This document shows positions 1 through 8,718 of a DNA stretch of 34,944 nucleotides, one piece after another. The notes beneath the pieces were generated by a model. That model saw only the letters and a program-made list of their open reading frames with translations. It was not told where the DNA came from and made no database searches. The first letter of the stretch is position 1. Each line of letters starts with the position of its first letter. Source of the stretch: Candidatus Rokuibacteriota bacterium. Its GTDB lineage: Bacteria; Methylomirabilota; Methylomirabilia; Rokubacteriales; CSP1-6. The DNA lies in contig JACQWC010000246.1 in assembly GCA_016209635.1 (NCBI GenBank), forward strand, positions 1 to 34,944. The letters run 5' to 3'. The position numbers and the translations under genes were made by a program.

Positions 1-1056
1 CGTCCAGAAGGCGAAGGCCCCCAGGCCCACCAGGAGGACCGCGGGGACGAAGGAGCTCAGGATCCGGTCGAGCAGGAGGAGGACGCCCGGCTTGAGGGCC
101 CGCGCCTCCCGGATGTGCCGTGCCACCTGCTCGAGGAAGCTGTCGGCACCGACGCGCGTGACCCGGACGAGCAGCGAGCCGTAGTGGTTCACGGAGCCGC
201 CGATGACCTCCTGGCCGGGGACCTTCTCGCGCGGCAGCGGCTCCCCGGTGACCAGGCTCTCGTCGACCGCCGAGGCCCCGGCGTCGACGACGCCATCCAC
301 CGGGATCTGCTCGCCCGGGCGGACGCGCACGAGGTCGCCCGTTCCCACCCGGGCGATCGGCACCTCGAGCTCCTCGCCCTCCCGGACGACGCGCGCGGTC
401 GCCGGCTGGAGCGCGAGCAGCTTCTTGACGGCCTGGGCGGCGCGGGTGCGGACCAGGAGCGAGGCGTAGCCGCCGAGGACGTGGTAGGCGGTGACGAAGA
501 CGGCCACACCGAAGAACTCGTAGCTCCGGAAGATCGGGTTGGCGAGGCCGATGGCCCCGCCGATGAGCCCGCCGAACGCGGAGATCTCCATCAGGACGTG
601 CTGGTTCAGGATGCGGCGGCGGGCTGAGGCCCAAGCCATCTTGACGATGTAGAGACCCGGGCCGAATACCATCCCGAGCGCCAGCACCGCCATGAACCAG
701 TGGGCCAGCGGATGGTGGCGGCCGACCCACATCAGCAACATCACCATGAACCCGATCCACGCCGCCGCGCCGGCGATGATCAGCCGGTCCCGCTCGTGGG
801 CCAGCTCGGCCTCCTCCTCCTGGAAGGTCCGCACCTTGTTCGGGTCGCGGACGGTGTAGCCGAGGCTCCGGAGCGTGCCGGTCAGCTCGGTCGGCGTCAC
901 CTTCGCGGCGTCGTACGCGATCAGCGCCTCCTCGTGCGCGAGGCTCACGTTGACCTCGGCGACGCCCTCGCTCTGGCCAAGCCCCTTCCTGATGGTCTCG
1001 ACGCAGAACGAGCACGCCATGCCGCCGATCTTGACCTGGAGCTTCTGGAGCGCCAC
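1..1056 (-). CDS. Copper-type P1B ATPase, N-terminal part (cut by window edge)
   Basis: This is the N-terminal 352 codons of a heavy-metal-translocating P-type ATPase that exports Cu(I)-like ions across the inner membrane. Reading the minus strand gives an HMA domain with GMACSFC (metal ligands C15 and C18), then several hydrophobic helices with a His/Met-containing loop (GRHHPLAHW). The actuator domain follows with the [12 protein letters not shown] (TGEP) motif. The frame is open to base 1, so the CPC helix, the phosphorylated DKTG and the nucleotide-binding domain lie outside the window. I chose a GTG start two bases after the merR stop, with an AGGAAG-type RBS inside merR. The merR-ATPase operon behind a CueR-like promoter fits metal-induced efflux. 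Copper is likely but not proven without the transmembrane motif. Confidence 0.9.
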   Translation of the reverse strand, partial: MALQKLQVKIGGMACSFCVETIRKGLGQSEGVAEVNVSLAHEEALIAYDAAKVTPTELTGTLRSLGYTVRDPNKVRTFQEEEAELAHERDRLIIAGAAAWIGFMVMLLMWVGRHHPLAHWFMAVLALGMVFGPGLYIVKMAWASARRRILNQHVLMEISAFGGLIGGAIGLANPIFRSYEFFGVAVFVTAYHVLGGYASLLVRTRAAQAVKKLLALQPATARVVREGEELEVPIARVGTGDLVRVRPGEQIPVDGVVDAGASAVDESLVTGEPLPREKVPGQEVIGGSVNHYGSLLVRVTRVGADSFLEQVARHIREARALKPGVLLLLDRILSSFVPAVLLVGLGAFAFWT

Positions 1057-1058
1057 CG

Positions 1059-1487
1059 CTACGACGTCTTCCTGCGCCTCGCGCCCGCCTGCGACTCGAT
1101 GTGCGGGCAGACGGCGGCCTTGCCGGCCGGCGCGCGCTTCCACGCGGTCAGGCTCCGGCGGATCTGCCGTCGCATCTGGATGAGGTCCCGGAGCTTCTGG
1201 TCCAGCTCGCGGGCCTTGTCCCGGAGCAGACGGTGGACGTGCGCGCACGGCGGCCGCCCGCCCTGGCGGATCGCGATGATCTCCCGGATCTCCGCCAGCG
1301 TGAGCCCGAGCCCCGTCGCCTGCTTGACGAAGGTCAGCATCTCCAGAGCCCCTTGGCCATAGAGACGGTACCCGTTGGCGCCCCTCGTCGGCGGCGGCAG
1401 CACGCGCCTGGCCTCATAGAACCGGATCGCTTTGGCGGTCATGCCGAGGCGCCGCGCCAGTTCGCCGATCTTCAGCCCGCCTTCCAT
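1059..1487 (-). CDS. MerR-family metal-responsive regulator
   Basis: A 142-aa transcriptional regulator of the MerR family. The N-terminal winged helix ([25 protein letters not shown], about residues 6-30, with the wing GANGYRLY) is followed by a long dimerisation helix. Cysteines at C81 (RPPCAHVH) and C127 (AVCPHIE) sit where the metal-sensing members keep ligands. The family activates promoters with an over-long 19-20 bp spacer, and such a promoter lies just upstream at 1507-1538. The gene starts with ATG behind GGGAGGA and runs directly into the ATPase gene. It most likely senses Cu, but Zn, Cd or Hg cannot be excluded from sequence. Confidence 0.93.
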   Translation of the reverse strand: MEGGLKIGELARRLGMTAKAIRFYEARRVLPPPTRGANGYRLYGQGALEMLTFVKQATGLGLTLAEIREIIAIRQGGRPPCAHVHRLLRDKARELDQKLRDLIQMRRQIRRSLTAWKRAPAGKAAVCPHIESQAGARRRKTS

Positions 1488-1506
1488 AGCGTCCTCCCTG
1501 CCGGCA

Positions 1507-1538
1507 AGCCTAAACCTTTCCCCTTAGGGGAAGGTCAA
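1507..1538 (-). promoter_or_regulatory. CueR/MerR-type promoter-operator of the merR-ATPase operon
   Basis: On the minus strand TTGACC (1533-1538) is separated by about 20 bp from TAGGCT (1507-1512). The spacer is a dyad, ACCTTCCCC-TA-AGGGGAAAGGT, with one extra base in one arm. This is the typical over-long MerR-family promoter, whose regulator binds between the -35 and -10 elements. It should drive merR (ATG at 1487) and the ATPase. Confidence 0.8.
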
Positions 1539-1626
1539 GCTTGATCTCGAAGTCCCGGGTTGCGCCGGTCGAGCCCCCGCGTTACTGTCAGGATGACATG
1601 CTGAACCGGATGCGGGTCCGGGCCGA

Positions 1627-1935
1627 ATGATGCGAGTGGCGCTCCTCGTCGCGGTCGCCGTCGCGACACTGTGCTTCGGCGCCCTCGCGCAGGCCGCCAT
1701 GCCTGCCGGTCCGGACTGCCCCGGCGGCCGGTGCGATGAACAGATCGGGTGCCGTCGGACCGTCCCTGCCCAGTCCCCGACCGGACCCACAGCGCTACAC
1801 GCGGCGCTCCTCTCGACCGCCGACCTCGATCTGGTCCCGCCGTCCAGCGGAACCGTCGCGCCCGCCTTCGAGAGTGAGGCGCCGCCGGGTCGCTGGGCCG
1901 CCCCACTCGTCTCCCGCTCGCCGCCCACCGCCTAG
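1627..1935 (+). CDS. Small secreted protein of unknown function
   Basis: A 102-aa open frame that begins ATG-ATG-CGA. It has a convincing signal peptide (hydrophobic VALLVAVAVATLCFGALAQAA, residues 4-24) and a mature Pro-rich segment with a CPGGRC motif and another Cys nearby. It lies divergent to the merR operon and upstream of the selenoprotein operon, so it may be its first gene. Small secreted proteins of this sort are common in copper-resistance clusters, but I do not recognise a family. It is included because the signal peptide is clear and the frame agrees with the transcription direction. It could also be a non-coding leader. Confidence 0.5.
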   Translation: MMRVALLVAVAVATLCFGALAQAAMPAGPDCPGGRCDEQIGCRRTVPAQSPTGPTALHAALLSTADLDLVPPSSGTVAPAFESEAPPGRWAAPLVSRSPPTA

Positions 1936-2038
1936 CTCCGTCACGCCGTGGCGCAGCAGACACGATCGGACGCCGCTGACGTCCGTCCGCGGACTCCTGT
2001 CCGCGGGAACACCGAGAGACCGACGGAGGAGGGCTTCG

Positions 2039-3391
2039 ATGGGGAGCTTCGTGACCAATGGCCCAGCGCTCGGCAGCGCCGTCCACTGTGCTTCGTGCGG
2101 GCAGGCGATCGGCGACCCCGGGGGAGCGCCGGAGCGTTTCGGCGAGCGCTTCTGCTGCGATGCCCATGCCGAAGAGTTCGTCGCCGACGTGCGCTCCGCG
2201 AGGATTCGAGAGGCGACCAGGGCCGTCGAGCCTTCGCACTGTGCGCTGCCGCCTTCGGGCCGGCGCACCTGGGGCGATGTGCTCAAGCGCGGCGCCTGCT
2301 GGGGCGCGCCGCTCCTGCTCTTGCTCGCCCTCCCGCTGCTCTGGAGCGGCAGCGCCGTGGCCGCCGCCGGCGGATCGCTGCTGAGCGTGCTCGCCGTGCT
2401 CGCCTGCCCGCTCGGGATGTACTTCATGATGCGCGCAATGGCCGGGAGCGGTCACGCTTCGGACCACCGCGCGGAGCCAGCCAAGGCGGAGGCGGCCAAG
2501 AAGGACGGGCCGACGTCCATCGGCGTCGCTCTGCTGGCGGTCGCGCTCGCAGCCGCCGCAGCCGTCACGCCCGCCGAGGCGCGCGAGCCCGCCCAGGGCG
2601 CGCCGGCGTTCGAGCACGTCCACGCCCTGGCGCTCGACGCCCGCGGGCGCGTCCTCTGGCTCGGCGCCCACACGGGGCTCTACCGGAGCGAAGACGGCGG
2701 GCGGAGCTGGACGAAGGTCGCGCTCCCCGTCGCGCACCATGAGCCGGACGTGATGGCGATCGCCATCCATCCCACCGAGCCCGACCTCGTCTACGTCGGC
2801 ACGCACGAGGCCGGCGTCCTCCGGTCCACCGACGGTGGCCGGACGTGGCGCGCCGCCAACACCGGCCTCGGCGGGCTCGACGTCCACGGGCTCGCCATCG
2901 ACCCCAACACGCCGATCAAGCTCCACGCCCTCGTCCGGGACAGGGGCGCCGGCGTCTACCGCACGCTCGACGGCGGCGCCAAGTGGGTGCGCGTCGACGA
3001 TGGCCCGGCCGGCGAGACGAAGGTGCTGGCGTCGGTCAACATCGCGACGGGCATGGGCGGGATCTTCCTCTACGCCGGCACCGCGGAAGGGCTCCAGCGC
3101 AACCCCGACTGCTTCTGAGGCTGGAAGATGGTGGGCGGTCTGCCCACCAGCACCGTGAATGGCTTCGCGGTGGACACGACCAACCCGAGCGTGATGTACG
3201 TCGCGCTCCGCGAAGGCGTCTTCCGCACCGACGACGCCGGCCAGCGCTGGGAGCCGGTGACCGGCGGGCCCCGCAACGCGGCCGCCGTCGCCGTGCATCC
3301 GAAGCGACCGGCGGAGGTCTACGCGGCGACCTCGGAGGGAGCGGTCTGGGTCAGCACCAACGGAGGCGTGCGATGGGCACCGCGCCGCTGA
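2039..3391 (+). CDS. Predicted selenoprotein: YHS/TRASH-like + DUF2933 + BNR propeller
   Basis: A 450-aa protein when UGA at 3116-3118 is read as selenocysteine (U360, context DCFUGWK). The N-terminus has a metal-site-like CASCG...RFCCDAH segment (residues 17-45). A DUF2933-like double hydrophobic region follows (about 85-133), then another membrane or signal-like helix (161-178). An extracytoplasmic beta-propeller with BNR/Asp-box repeats (SEDGGRSW, STDGGRTW, TLDGGAKW, TDDAGQRW, STNGGVRW) fills residues 190-450. The propeller repeats continue unbroken on both sides of the UGA, so it is not a true stop. An 8-bp hairpin follows at 3129-3149. The start is ATG behind GAGGAGGG. The end overlaps the next gene by 19 nt. 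Function unknown, probably envelope metal/redox. Fusion of the three parts is unusual. Confidence 0.82.
3129..3149 (+). promoter_or_regulatory. Predicted bacterial SECIS for UGA 3116
   Basis: Perfect stem TGGTGGGC/GCCCACCA (3129-3136 with 3142-3149) with loop GGTCT. The loop starts 18 nt after the UGA and its first bases are G, matching the bSECIS pattern recognised by SelB. Confidence 0.8.
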
Positions 3392-3921
3392 GGCTCGCCG
3401 CCGCGCTCGTGGCGATGGCGCTCACCGTTGGCTCCGCGGCGGCCGACGAGGCGCGCCTGTTCGAGGCCATGGGCGTCCTCCGCGTGACCCCGCCCGCACC
3501 GGCTCCTGACGTCGCCTTCCGGGGGCTCGACGGCAACCCGGTGAGGCTCAGCGCCTTCCGGGGCCGTCCGGTGCTGCTGACCTTCTTCACCACGTGGTGA
3601 CCGCAGTGCCGGCGGGAGGCTCCCGCCAAGGCGACGCTCTGGGAGGCCTTCAGAGACCGCGGCCTCGCGATGGTCGCCGTCTCCTTGCGCGAGCGGGCCG
3701 AGGTCGTGCGCGAGTTCGCCGAGGACTTCGGGTTCGGCTTCCCGGTGTGGGTCGATCCCGGCGGCGAGAGCCCGGCCCGCTTCGGCGTTCCCGGGCATCC
3801 GAGCACGCTCTTGATCGACTCGGGCGGGCGCATCGTCGGGCGGGTCATCGGGGAACGCGACTGGCGGCGGCCCGAGGCCAGGCGGCTCGTCGAGTGGTTG
3901 CTCGAGCAGCGAGGGCGCTGA
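3373..3921 (+). CDS. Predicted selenoprotein: TlpA/thioredoxin-like, W-U-P-x-C
   Basis: A 182-aa exported thioredoxin-fold protein when UGA 3598-3600 is read as Sec (U76). A signal peptide (residues 1-24) is followed by the AhpC/TSA-Redoxin fold: RLSAFRGRPVLLTFFTTW-U-PQC (U76, C79), then the helix RREAPAKATLWEAF. Later come MVAVSLRE, FPVWVDPGGESPARFGVPGHPSTLLID with the cis-Pro region, and a C-terminal helix. The family normally has WCPxC, so UGA replaces the attacking Cys. A perfect 7-bp hairpin follows. The gene starts at ATG 3373 inside the end of the BNR gene, suggesting translational coupling. It is followed after 4 nt by a Cys-form TlpA protein. The likely role is periplasmic thiol-disulfide exchange or cytochrome/copper-site maturation. 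Confidence 0.9.
3611..3627 (+). promoter_or_regulatory. Predicted bacterial SECIS for UGA 3598
   Basis: Perfect 7-bp stem GGCGGGA/TCCCGCC with loop GGC, loop starting 17 nt after the UGA. The same architecture and spacing recur at the second TlpA selenoprotein (20530-20546). Confidence 0.85.
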
Positions 3922-3925
3922 GGCG

Positions 3926-4507
3926 ATGCCGGCGATCCGCCGTCGCGCCCTGATCGCGAGCGCGGTGCTCGTGCCCTCGCTGGCCGTCCTCGCCCTGCTC
4001 GCCTACGGCTTCGGGCGGGAGCCGCGCTACATCGAGACCCCGATGCTCGGCCGTCCGGCGCCCCCGTTCACGCTGACGCTCTTCGACGGCCGGACGCTCC
4101 GCCTCGAGGATCTCCGCGGGCGCGTCGTCCTCCTGAACTTCTGGGCGTCGTGGTGCCCGCCGTGCCGCGCGGAGGCGCCGATGCTGGAAGCGATGTGGCG
4201 CGAGCTCAAGGACCAGGACGTCGTCTTCGTCGGCGTCAACACCCAGGACGAAGCGCCGCGGGCCCAGGCGTTTCTGGAGGAGTTCGGCATCACCTACCCG
4301 AACGGACGCGACCCCGGCGGCCGCACCGCCATCGACTACGGCGTGTGGGGCTTGCCTGAGGCGGTCATCGTCGGCCCTGCGGGCCGCATCACCTACAAGC
4401 ACATCGGCACGGTGGGCCGCACGCTTCTGGCGGCGAAGATCGACGAGGCGCGTCGGGGGGTCGTGAGCGGAAGTCAGGGGCGGGGCGAGTATCAGTCCAC
4501 CCGATGA
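3926..4507 (+). CDS. TlpA/CcmG-like membrane-anchored thiol-disulfide oxidoreductase (Cys form)
   Basis: A 193-aa protein with an N-terminal membrane anchor (about residues 8-27) and a complete thioredoxin-like domain of the TlpA/DsbE/CcmG type. Visible motifs are [39 protein letters not shown], with catalytic CPPC, a VNTQDE segment, and [18 protein letters not shown] with the cis-Pro. It has the ordinary Cys pair, which contrasts with the UPQC paralogue immediately upstream (stop-start gap 4 nt). The probable role is reduction of apocytochrome or copper-protein thiols in the periplasm, with electrons from the CcdA-like protein two genes downstream. Confidence 0.93.
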   Translation: MPAIRRRALIASAVLVPSLAVLALLAYGFGREPRYIETPMLGRPAPPFTLTLFDGRTLRLEDLRGRVVLLNFWASWCPPCRAEAPMLEAMWRELKDQDVVFVGVNTQDEAPRAQAFLEEFGITYPNGRDPGGRTAIDYGVWGLPEAVIVGPAGRITYKHIGTVGRTLLAAKIDEARRGVVSGSQGRGEYQSTR

Positions 4508-4557
4508 ACTGAGGATCTGGAATGAAACGAAATGACTCCAGGAAACGAGGACCATCG

Positions 4558-5031
4558 ATGAAGCGTCGGGCATTTCTGTACGGGACCGCCGCGACCGCCG
4601 TCGCCGCAATCGCCGCCTGGCAGCTCTGGCCGACACGAAGCGGAACAGCGGCGCCGGTGACCACTGACGCGATCGGCGACCAGGTCCAGACGCTGCCCCG
4701 GGGCCAGCTCCCCGAGTTCGCGCGCACCCCGGAGATCGGGCGCCTCTATCGCTACGCGGTGGAGCACGGCGACGAGCTCGGGTACATGCCGTGCTTCTGC
4801 GGCTGTTACCGCTTCGGCCACAAGAGCAACCGCGACTGCTACATCAAGGCCTCCAAAGCCGACGGCAGCCTCACGTTCACCAGCCACGCAGCGACGTGAA
4901 CGATCTGCCTCGACGTCACGCGGGACGTGATGACGATGCGGAGCCAGGGGAAGTCGCTCGTGGACGTGCGGCGCGCCATCGATGGCAAGTACCGGGGCAC
5001 ACCGACGCCCACACCGTACCCGAAGGGCTGA
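4558..5031 (+). CDS. Predicted selenoprotein: PCYCGC-motif protein with UxxC
   Basis: A 157-aa exported protein when UGA 4897-4899 is read as Sec (U114). The N-terminus carries a Tat-like RRAFL and hydrophobic stretch. An alternative ATG at 4522 adds 12 residues and also has a GAGG RBS. The domain shows MPCFCGCYRFGHKSNRDCYI (C79, C81, C83, C94), then HAATUTICLDV (H110, U114, C117), then VMTMRSQGKSLVDVRRAIDGKY. This is the PCYCGC family (Pfam DUF type), whose relatives as I recall them have Cys-x2-Cys at the second site. Here the first Cys is UGA. The product ends at UGA 5029, with the next gene's ATG immediately after. It is probably a metal-binding or redox protein, given the copper genes around it. 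Confidence 0.85.
4914..4932 (+). promoter_or_regulatory. Predicted bacterial SECIS for UGA 4897
   Basis: Stem CGTCACG/CGTGATG (7 bp with one G-T pair), loop CGGGA, loop beginning 21 nt after the UGA. Confidence 0.65.
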
Positions 5032-5032
5032 C

Positions 5033-5794
5033 ATGGAGCGGCTGGTCGTCGCCTGGTACGCCTGGCTGAGCAGCCTCACCCAGGGCGGCGCGGTCGCGCT
5101 CGGGGGCTGGGCCGACCGGATCGAGCTGCCGCCGCTGAGCGCGGTGGTCTTCGGGCTGATCGGCGCGGCGTCCCCCTGCCAGCTCACGACGAACCTGAGC
5201 GCGCTGGCGTACGCCGTGGCTCGCCCCGGAGGGACGCGACCGCTCGGCCTCGCGCTCGCCTACATCGCCGGGAAGGTGACCGTCTACTCGCTCGCTGGCG
5301 CCCTCGTGGTGCTCGCGGGCCATGGGCTCCAGGCCGCCTCGATCCCGGTCGTCCTCGTCGCCCGGCGGGCACTCGGTCCGCTCATGATCGTGGTGGGGCT
5401 CGGGCTGCTCGGCCTCTGGCGGCCGAGGTTCGGCGCCGGGCAGCGTCTGGCGCTCCGGCTCCGCGAGCGCCTGAGCGGCAGCGGTCCGCGCGGCGCCTAC
5501 CTGCTCGGCGTCGCCTTCTCCTTCGCCGTCTGCCCGACGCTCTTCTGGCTCTTCTTCGGGCTCACGGTCCCCCTCGCGCTCCGGAGCCCGGGCGGCTGGT
5601 CGTTCCCGGGCCTGTTCGCCGTGGGCTCGTCGCTGCCGTTGCTGGTCCTGGTCGTCCTCGCGGCGCTCGGCGCGGGCGCCGCCGACACGCTGGCCGGCGG
5701 CATGGGGCGGATCGCGCGCCCGCTCCGCGTCGGGGCCGCGGTCGTCCTGCTCCTGGCCGGCCTCCACGACACGCTCGTCTACTGGGCGCTCTGA
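5033..5794 (+). CDS. CcdA/DsbD-like cytochrome c biogenesis membrane protein
   Basis: A 253-aa polytopic membrane protein with about six helices. Two conserved membrane cysteines are visible in GAASPCQLTTN (near residue 49) and AFSFAVCPTLFWLFF (near residue 168), as in CcdA and the DsbD transmembrane domain. Those proteins carry electrons from cytoplasmic thioredoxin to periplasmic thioredoxin-like partners. The gene sits directly after the PCYCGC selenoprotein (1-nt gap) and before SCO1. The most natural partners are therefore the TlpA proteins and selenoproteins encoded upstream. The N-terminus includes an extra hydrophobic region typical of the larger family members. Confidence 0.88.
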   Translation: MERLVVAWYAWLSSLTQGGAVALGGWADRIELPPLSAVVFGLIGAASPCQLTTNLSALAYAVARPGGTRPLGLALAYIAGKVTVYSLAGALVVLAGHGLQAASIPVVLVARRALGPLMIVVGLGLLGLWRPRFGAGQRLALRLRERLSGSGPRGAYLLGVAFSFAVCPTLFWLFFGLTVPLALRSPGGWSFPGLFAVGSSLPLLVLVVLAALGAGAADTLAGGMGRIARPLRVGAAVVLLLAGLHDTLVYWAL

Positions 5795-5795
5795 G

Positions 5796-6503
5796 ATGGC
5801 GAGCCGCCGTCGGGTCGCCCTGGCCAGCATGGGTGTCGGTGTCGCCCTCGTCGTCAGCGCGACCGCGGCGTGGTGGGCGAGCCGAGCCGCGTCGCCGCCG
5901 TCCGAGGCCACGCTCGAGACGCTGGGGACGTACGGCGTCGTCCCGCCGTTCGCGCTGACCGAGCGCTCCGGCCGGCGGGTGACCCGCGACGACCTCCGCG
6001 GGCGCGTCTGGGTCGCCGACTTCATCTATACCGGGTGCACGGAGACCTGCCCCACCCAGAGCCTCCAGTTCGCGCAGCTCCAGCGCGAGTTCCAGGACGC
6101 CGCGGATCTCCGGCTCGTCTCCATCACCGTCGATCCCGTCCACGACACGCCGGAGGTCCTGCGCCGCTACGCCGAGCGCTACGAGGCGACCGACTGCTGG
6201 TGGTTCCTCACCGGCGACACGCGCGACATCTACTGCCTGGCGCAGCAGGGGTTCCGCCTGGGTGTCGTCGATCCCGCCGCGCCGGCCCCGCCGTCCTGCG
6301 GCCCGGCGCTCGGCGTCGGCCCGACGCGCGCCTGGGCGAGCCACGGCTCCAAGGGCCTCGTGATGCACAGCGCGCGGGCCGTCCTCGTGGACCGGATCGG
6401 ACAGATCCGCGCCTACCACCTCGCCACCGACGAGGCGTCGATGGCCCGCCTGCCAGCCAACGTCCGCCGGCTCCTGGCTGCGCCGGCGCGCCGAGAGGGG
6501 TGA
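5796..6503 (+). CDS. SCO1/SenC copper chaperone
   Basis: A 235-aa membrane-anchored thioredoxin-fold protein with an N-terminal anchor (about residues 7-29). The copper site is complete: YTGCTETCPT (C81, C85) and the distal His in LVMHSARAVLVD (H191). SITVDPVHDTPEVL (about 109-122) is another family signature. SCO1 proteins deliver copper to cytochrome oxidase CuA or act in thiol redox and copper tolerance. An extra loop with CWWF...YCLAQQGFRLG and PSCGP lies between the motifs. The start ATG is one base after the upstream stop, so the gene is in the operon. The multicopper oxidase and cytochrome downstream fit copper trafficking. Confidence 0.95.
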   Translation: MASRRRVALASMGVGVALVVSATAAWWASRAASPPSEATLETLGTYGVVPPFALTERSGRRVTRDDLRGRVWVADFIYTGCTETCPTQSLQFAQLQREFQDAADLRLVSITVDPVHDTPEVLRRYAERYEATDCWWFLTGDTRDIYCLAQQGFRLGVVDPAAPAPPSCGPALGVGPTRAWASHGSKGLVMHSARAVLVDRIGQIRAYHLATDEASMARLPANVRRLLAAPARREG

Positions 6504-6508
6504 ACGAT

Positions 6509-7213
6509 ATGACGATCGCCCGCGCCGTCCTTCCCGTCGTCCTGGCCGGTGCCGCGCTCGGCGTGGCGTCGCACGTCGCCGCTCAGCCGGAGGGCAACGC
6601 GACCCGCGGGGCCGCGCTGTTCGGCCAGTGTGTCGCCTGCCACGCGGTGGAGCCCGGCGTCCACCTCACGGGCCCGAGCCTGGCGCGCGTGTGGGGTCGC
6701 CGCGCCGGGACCGTCGAGGGATTCACCCGGTACTCCGAGCCGCTCAAGCGCGCCGCCCTCGTCTGGGACGCGGCGACGCTGGACCGCTGGCTCGAGGACC
6801 CCCAGGCCGTCATCCCGCGCAACCTCATGACGTACCCCGGGCTGAAGGACGCGCGGCAACGCGCCGACCTCGTCGCGTACCTCAAGGCGGCCGCCGCCGG
6901 CCAGGCTCCGCCCACCGCGCCCGGCGGCCGGATGATGGCGGCCCCGCCGCGTCCCGACCTCAAGACGCTCGGCCCGGAGCGCCGCGTGCGGGCGATCCGC
7001 CATTGCGGCGACGGCTACCACGTGACGACCGAGGACGGCCAGACGGTGCCGTTCTGGGAGTTCAACCTGCGCTTCAAGACCGACTCGAGCCCGCTGGGAC
7101 CGTCCAGAGGCAGACCCGTGCTGGCATCGGCGGGCATGCAGGGCGACCGAGCGTCCGTCGTGTTCGCGTCGCCGGAGGAGATCAGCCGCATGGTGGAGGC
7201 GAAGTGCCCATGA
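6509..7213 (+). CDS. Exported monohaem cytochrome c
   Basis: A 234-aa protein with a signal peptide and a class I cytochrome c domain. Haem binding is at CVACH (C41-H45), with LTGPSLARVWGRRAG and a probable axial Met in PRNLMTYPGL (M107). The C-terminal region (residues 135-234) is not part of the cytochrome fold and holds two further Cys. I do not recognise it. The gene has a GAGAGGGGTGA RBS five bases upstream of ATG. Its stop overlaps the multicopper oxidase start (ATGA). It likely passes electrons to or from the oxidase or the SCO1/TlpA system. Confidence 0.92.
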   Translation: MTIARAVLPVVLAGAALGVASHVAAQPEGNATRGAALFGQCVACHAVEPGVHLTGPSLARVWGRRAGTVEGFTRYSEPLKRAALVWDAATLDRWLEDPQAVIPRNLMTYPGLKDARQRADLVAYLKAAAAGQAPPTAPGGRMMAAPPRPDLKTLGPERRVRAIRHCGDGYHVTTEDGQTVPFWEFNLRFKTDSSPLGPSRGRPVLASAGMQGDRASVVFASPEEISRMVEAKCP

Positions 7214-8718
7214 CCCGCTCGCGCCGTGACTTCCTCTTCGCGCTCGCCGGTCTCGGAGCCGGGGCGGTCGGTGTGGGGGCGCATCTGATCGGCCGGCGCG
7301 AGCTCGCCTCGGCTGGCGAGGGCGCGGTGCGCACGATCCACCTCGAGGCCCGCGAGGTGCCCTGGGAGCTCGCGCCCGGCCGGATCATCAAGGCCATGGC
7401 CTACAACGGCCAGGTCCCCGGGCCCGAGATCCGCGCGCGCGAGGGCGAACGCCTGCGCGTCGTCCTGAAGAACGCGCTGTCCGAGCCCACGACCGTCCAC
7501 TGGCACGGGGTGGACGTGCCGAACGCGATGGACGGTGTGCCCGGCATCACGCAGCCGCCGGTCCAGCCGGGCGAGACGTTCGTGTACGAGTTCGACGCGC
7601 GCCCGGCCGGCACCCGCTGGTACCACACCCACTTCCAGGAGCACCACCAGCTCGATCTGGGCCTCGCCGCGCCGCTCGTCATCGAGCCGGCCGGCCCTGA
7701 GCCGATGACCTACGACCGCGAGGTGACGCTGGTCCTCGACGACTGGGTGACCGGGGCGGCGCCGCCACTTCCCGCCACGCGCGAAGGCGTCGCCGGTGGC
7801 CGCGGGAGCATGGGCGGGATGATGGGCGGCGGCGGCATGGGCGGACGCGGGATGGGCGGGATGATGGGCGGCATGATGCGTGGTGGCCGCATGATGGGCG
7901 GAGGCCACGAGCGGACCTACGACACGATGACGATCAACGGCAAGGCGTGGCCCGCCACCGCGCCGCTCCGCGTGCGGAAAGGCGAGCGGGTCCGGCTGCG
8001 GCTCATCAACGCGAGCGCCGAGCATACGCACGTCGTCCGCCTGGCCGGCCATCGCCTCCACGTCACCCACACCGACGGCAACCCGCTCGTCGCCCCGGTG
8101 GAGGTCGACGCCCTGCCCATCGCCCCCAGCGAGCGGTACGACGTCGTCGTGGTGGGCGAGCGCCCCGGCGCCTGGTTCCTCCAGTGCCTGGCGCCTGGCC
8201 ACGCCGAGGCCGGCGAGCGCCTGGCCATGTTCTACGACGGGCACGAGGCGAAGCCGCCCGAGCCCGCCGCCGACCGCCTCGGCGATCTCGACCTCTGGCA
8301 GTACGATCGCGGCCGTGGCCGCGACGTGCTCCCGCCCGTGCGCGGCGCGACGCGGAGCTTCGACCTCACGCTGAGCGGCGGCATGATGGGCAGCGACGTC
8401 TGGACCATCAACCGCAAGGTTTACCCGAACACCGACCCCTTGCCGCTCCGGCGCGGCGACCGCGCCCGCGTCCGCTTCGCCAACATGAGCATGGAGGCGC
8501 ACCCCATGCACCTCCACGGGCAGTCCTTCCGGGTCCTCGCCGTCAACGGCGCCCGCCGGGCAGCGCCGCTCATCAAGGACAGCGTCGACGTCGACGCCCA
8601 CATGGGTGCGGTGGTGCTCGAATTCACGGCCCACAATCCCGGCGACTGGTTCTTGCATTGCCACAAGCCCATACACATGGAGGGCGGGATGATCGCGCTC
8701 GTGAAGATCGGAGCCTGA
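7210..8718 (+). CDS. Multicopper oxidase with Met/Gly-rich insert
   Basis: A 502-aa three-domain multicopper oxidase with a Tat signal (RRDFLF near the N-terminus). All four copper-ligand motifs are present: HWHG (H97, H99), WYHTHFQEHH (H139, H141), HPMHLHGQ and DWFLHCHKPIHMEGGM, which includes the T1 Cys and Met ligand. Between domains 1 and 2 is a Met/Gly-rich stretch (about residues 198-232: repeats of GGMMGG and RGM). In CueO-type enzymes a comparable insert binds Cu(I) near the active site. The enzyme probably oxidises Cu(I) to less toxic Cu(II) in the periplasm. It is the last gene of the plus-strand operon and overlaps the cytochrome gene by 4 nt. Confidence 0.95.
   Translation: MTRSRRDFLFALAGLGAGAVGVGAHLIGRRELASAGEGAVRTIHLEAREVPWELAPGRIIKAMAYNGQVPGPEIRAREGERLRVVLKNALSEPTTVHWHGVDVPNAMDGVPGITQPPVQPGETFVYEFDARPAGTRWYHTHFQEHHQLDLGLAAPLVIEPAGPEPMTYDREVTLVLDDWVTGAAPPLPATREGVAGGRGSMGGMMGGGGMGGRGMGGMMGGMMRGGRMMGGGHERTYDTMTINGKAWPATAPLRVRKGERVRLRLINASAEHTHVVRLAGHRLHVTHTDGNPLVAPVEVDALPIAPSERYDVVVVGERPGAWFLQCLAPGHAEAGERLAMFYDGHEAKPPEPAADRLGDLDLWQYDRGRGRDVLPPVRGATRSFDLTLSGGMMGSDVWTINRKVYPNTDPLPLRRGDRARVRFANMSMEAHPMHLHGQSFRVLAVNGARRAAPLIKDSVDVDAHMGAVVLEFTAHNPGDWFLHCHKPIHMEGGMIALVKIGA

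Noticed and set aside
1535-3298. Long minus-strand open frame (587 codons)
   Set aside because: It antisenses the BNR selenoprotein, has low-complexity Arg/Ala/Gly content and no recognisable domain; a high-GC shadow frame.
3373-3921. Nonsense mutations or sequencing errors explaining the split genes
   Set aside because: Nine independent stops, all UGA, none UAA or UAG, all at candidate redox-Cys positions and without frame change, are not expected from decay or error.
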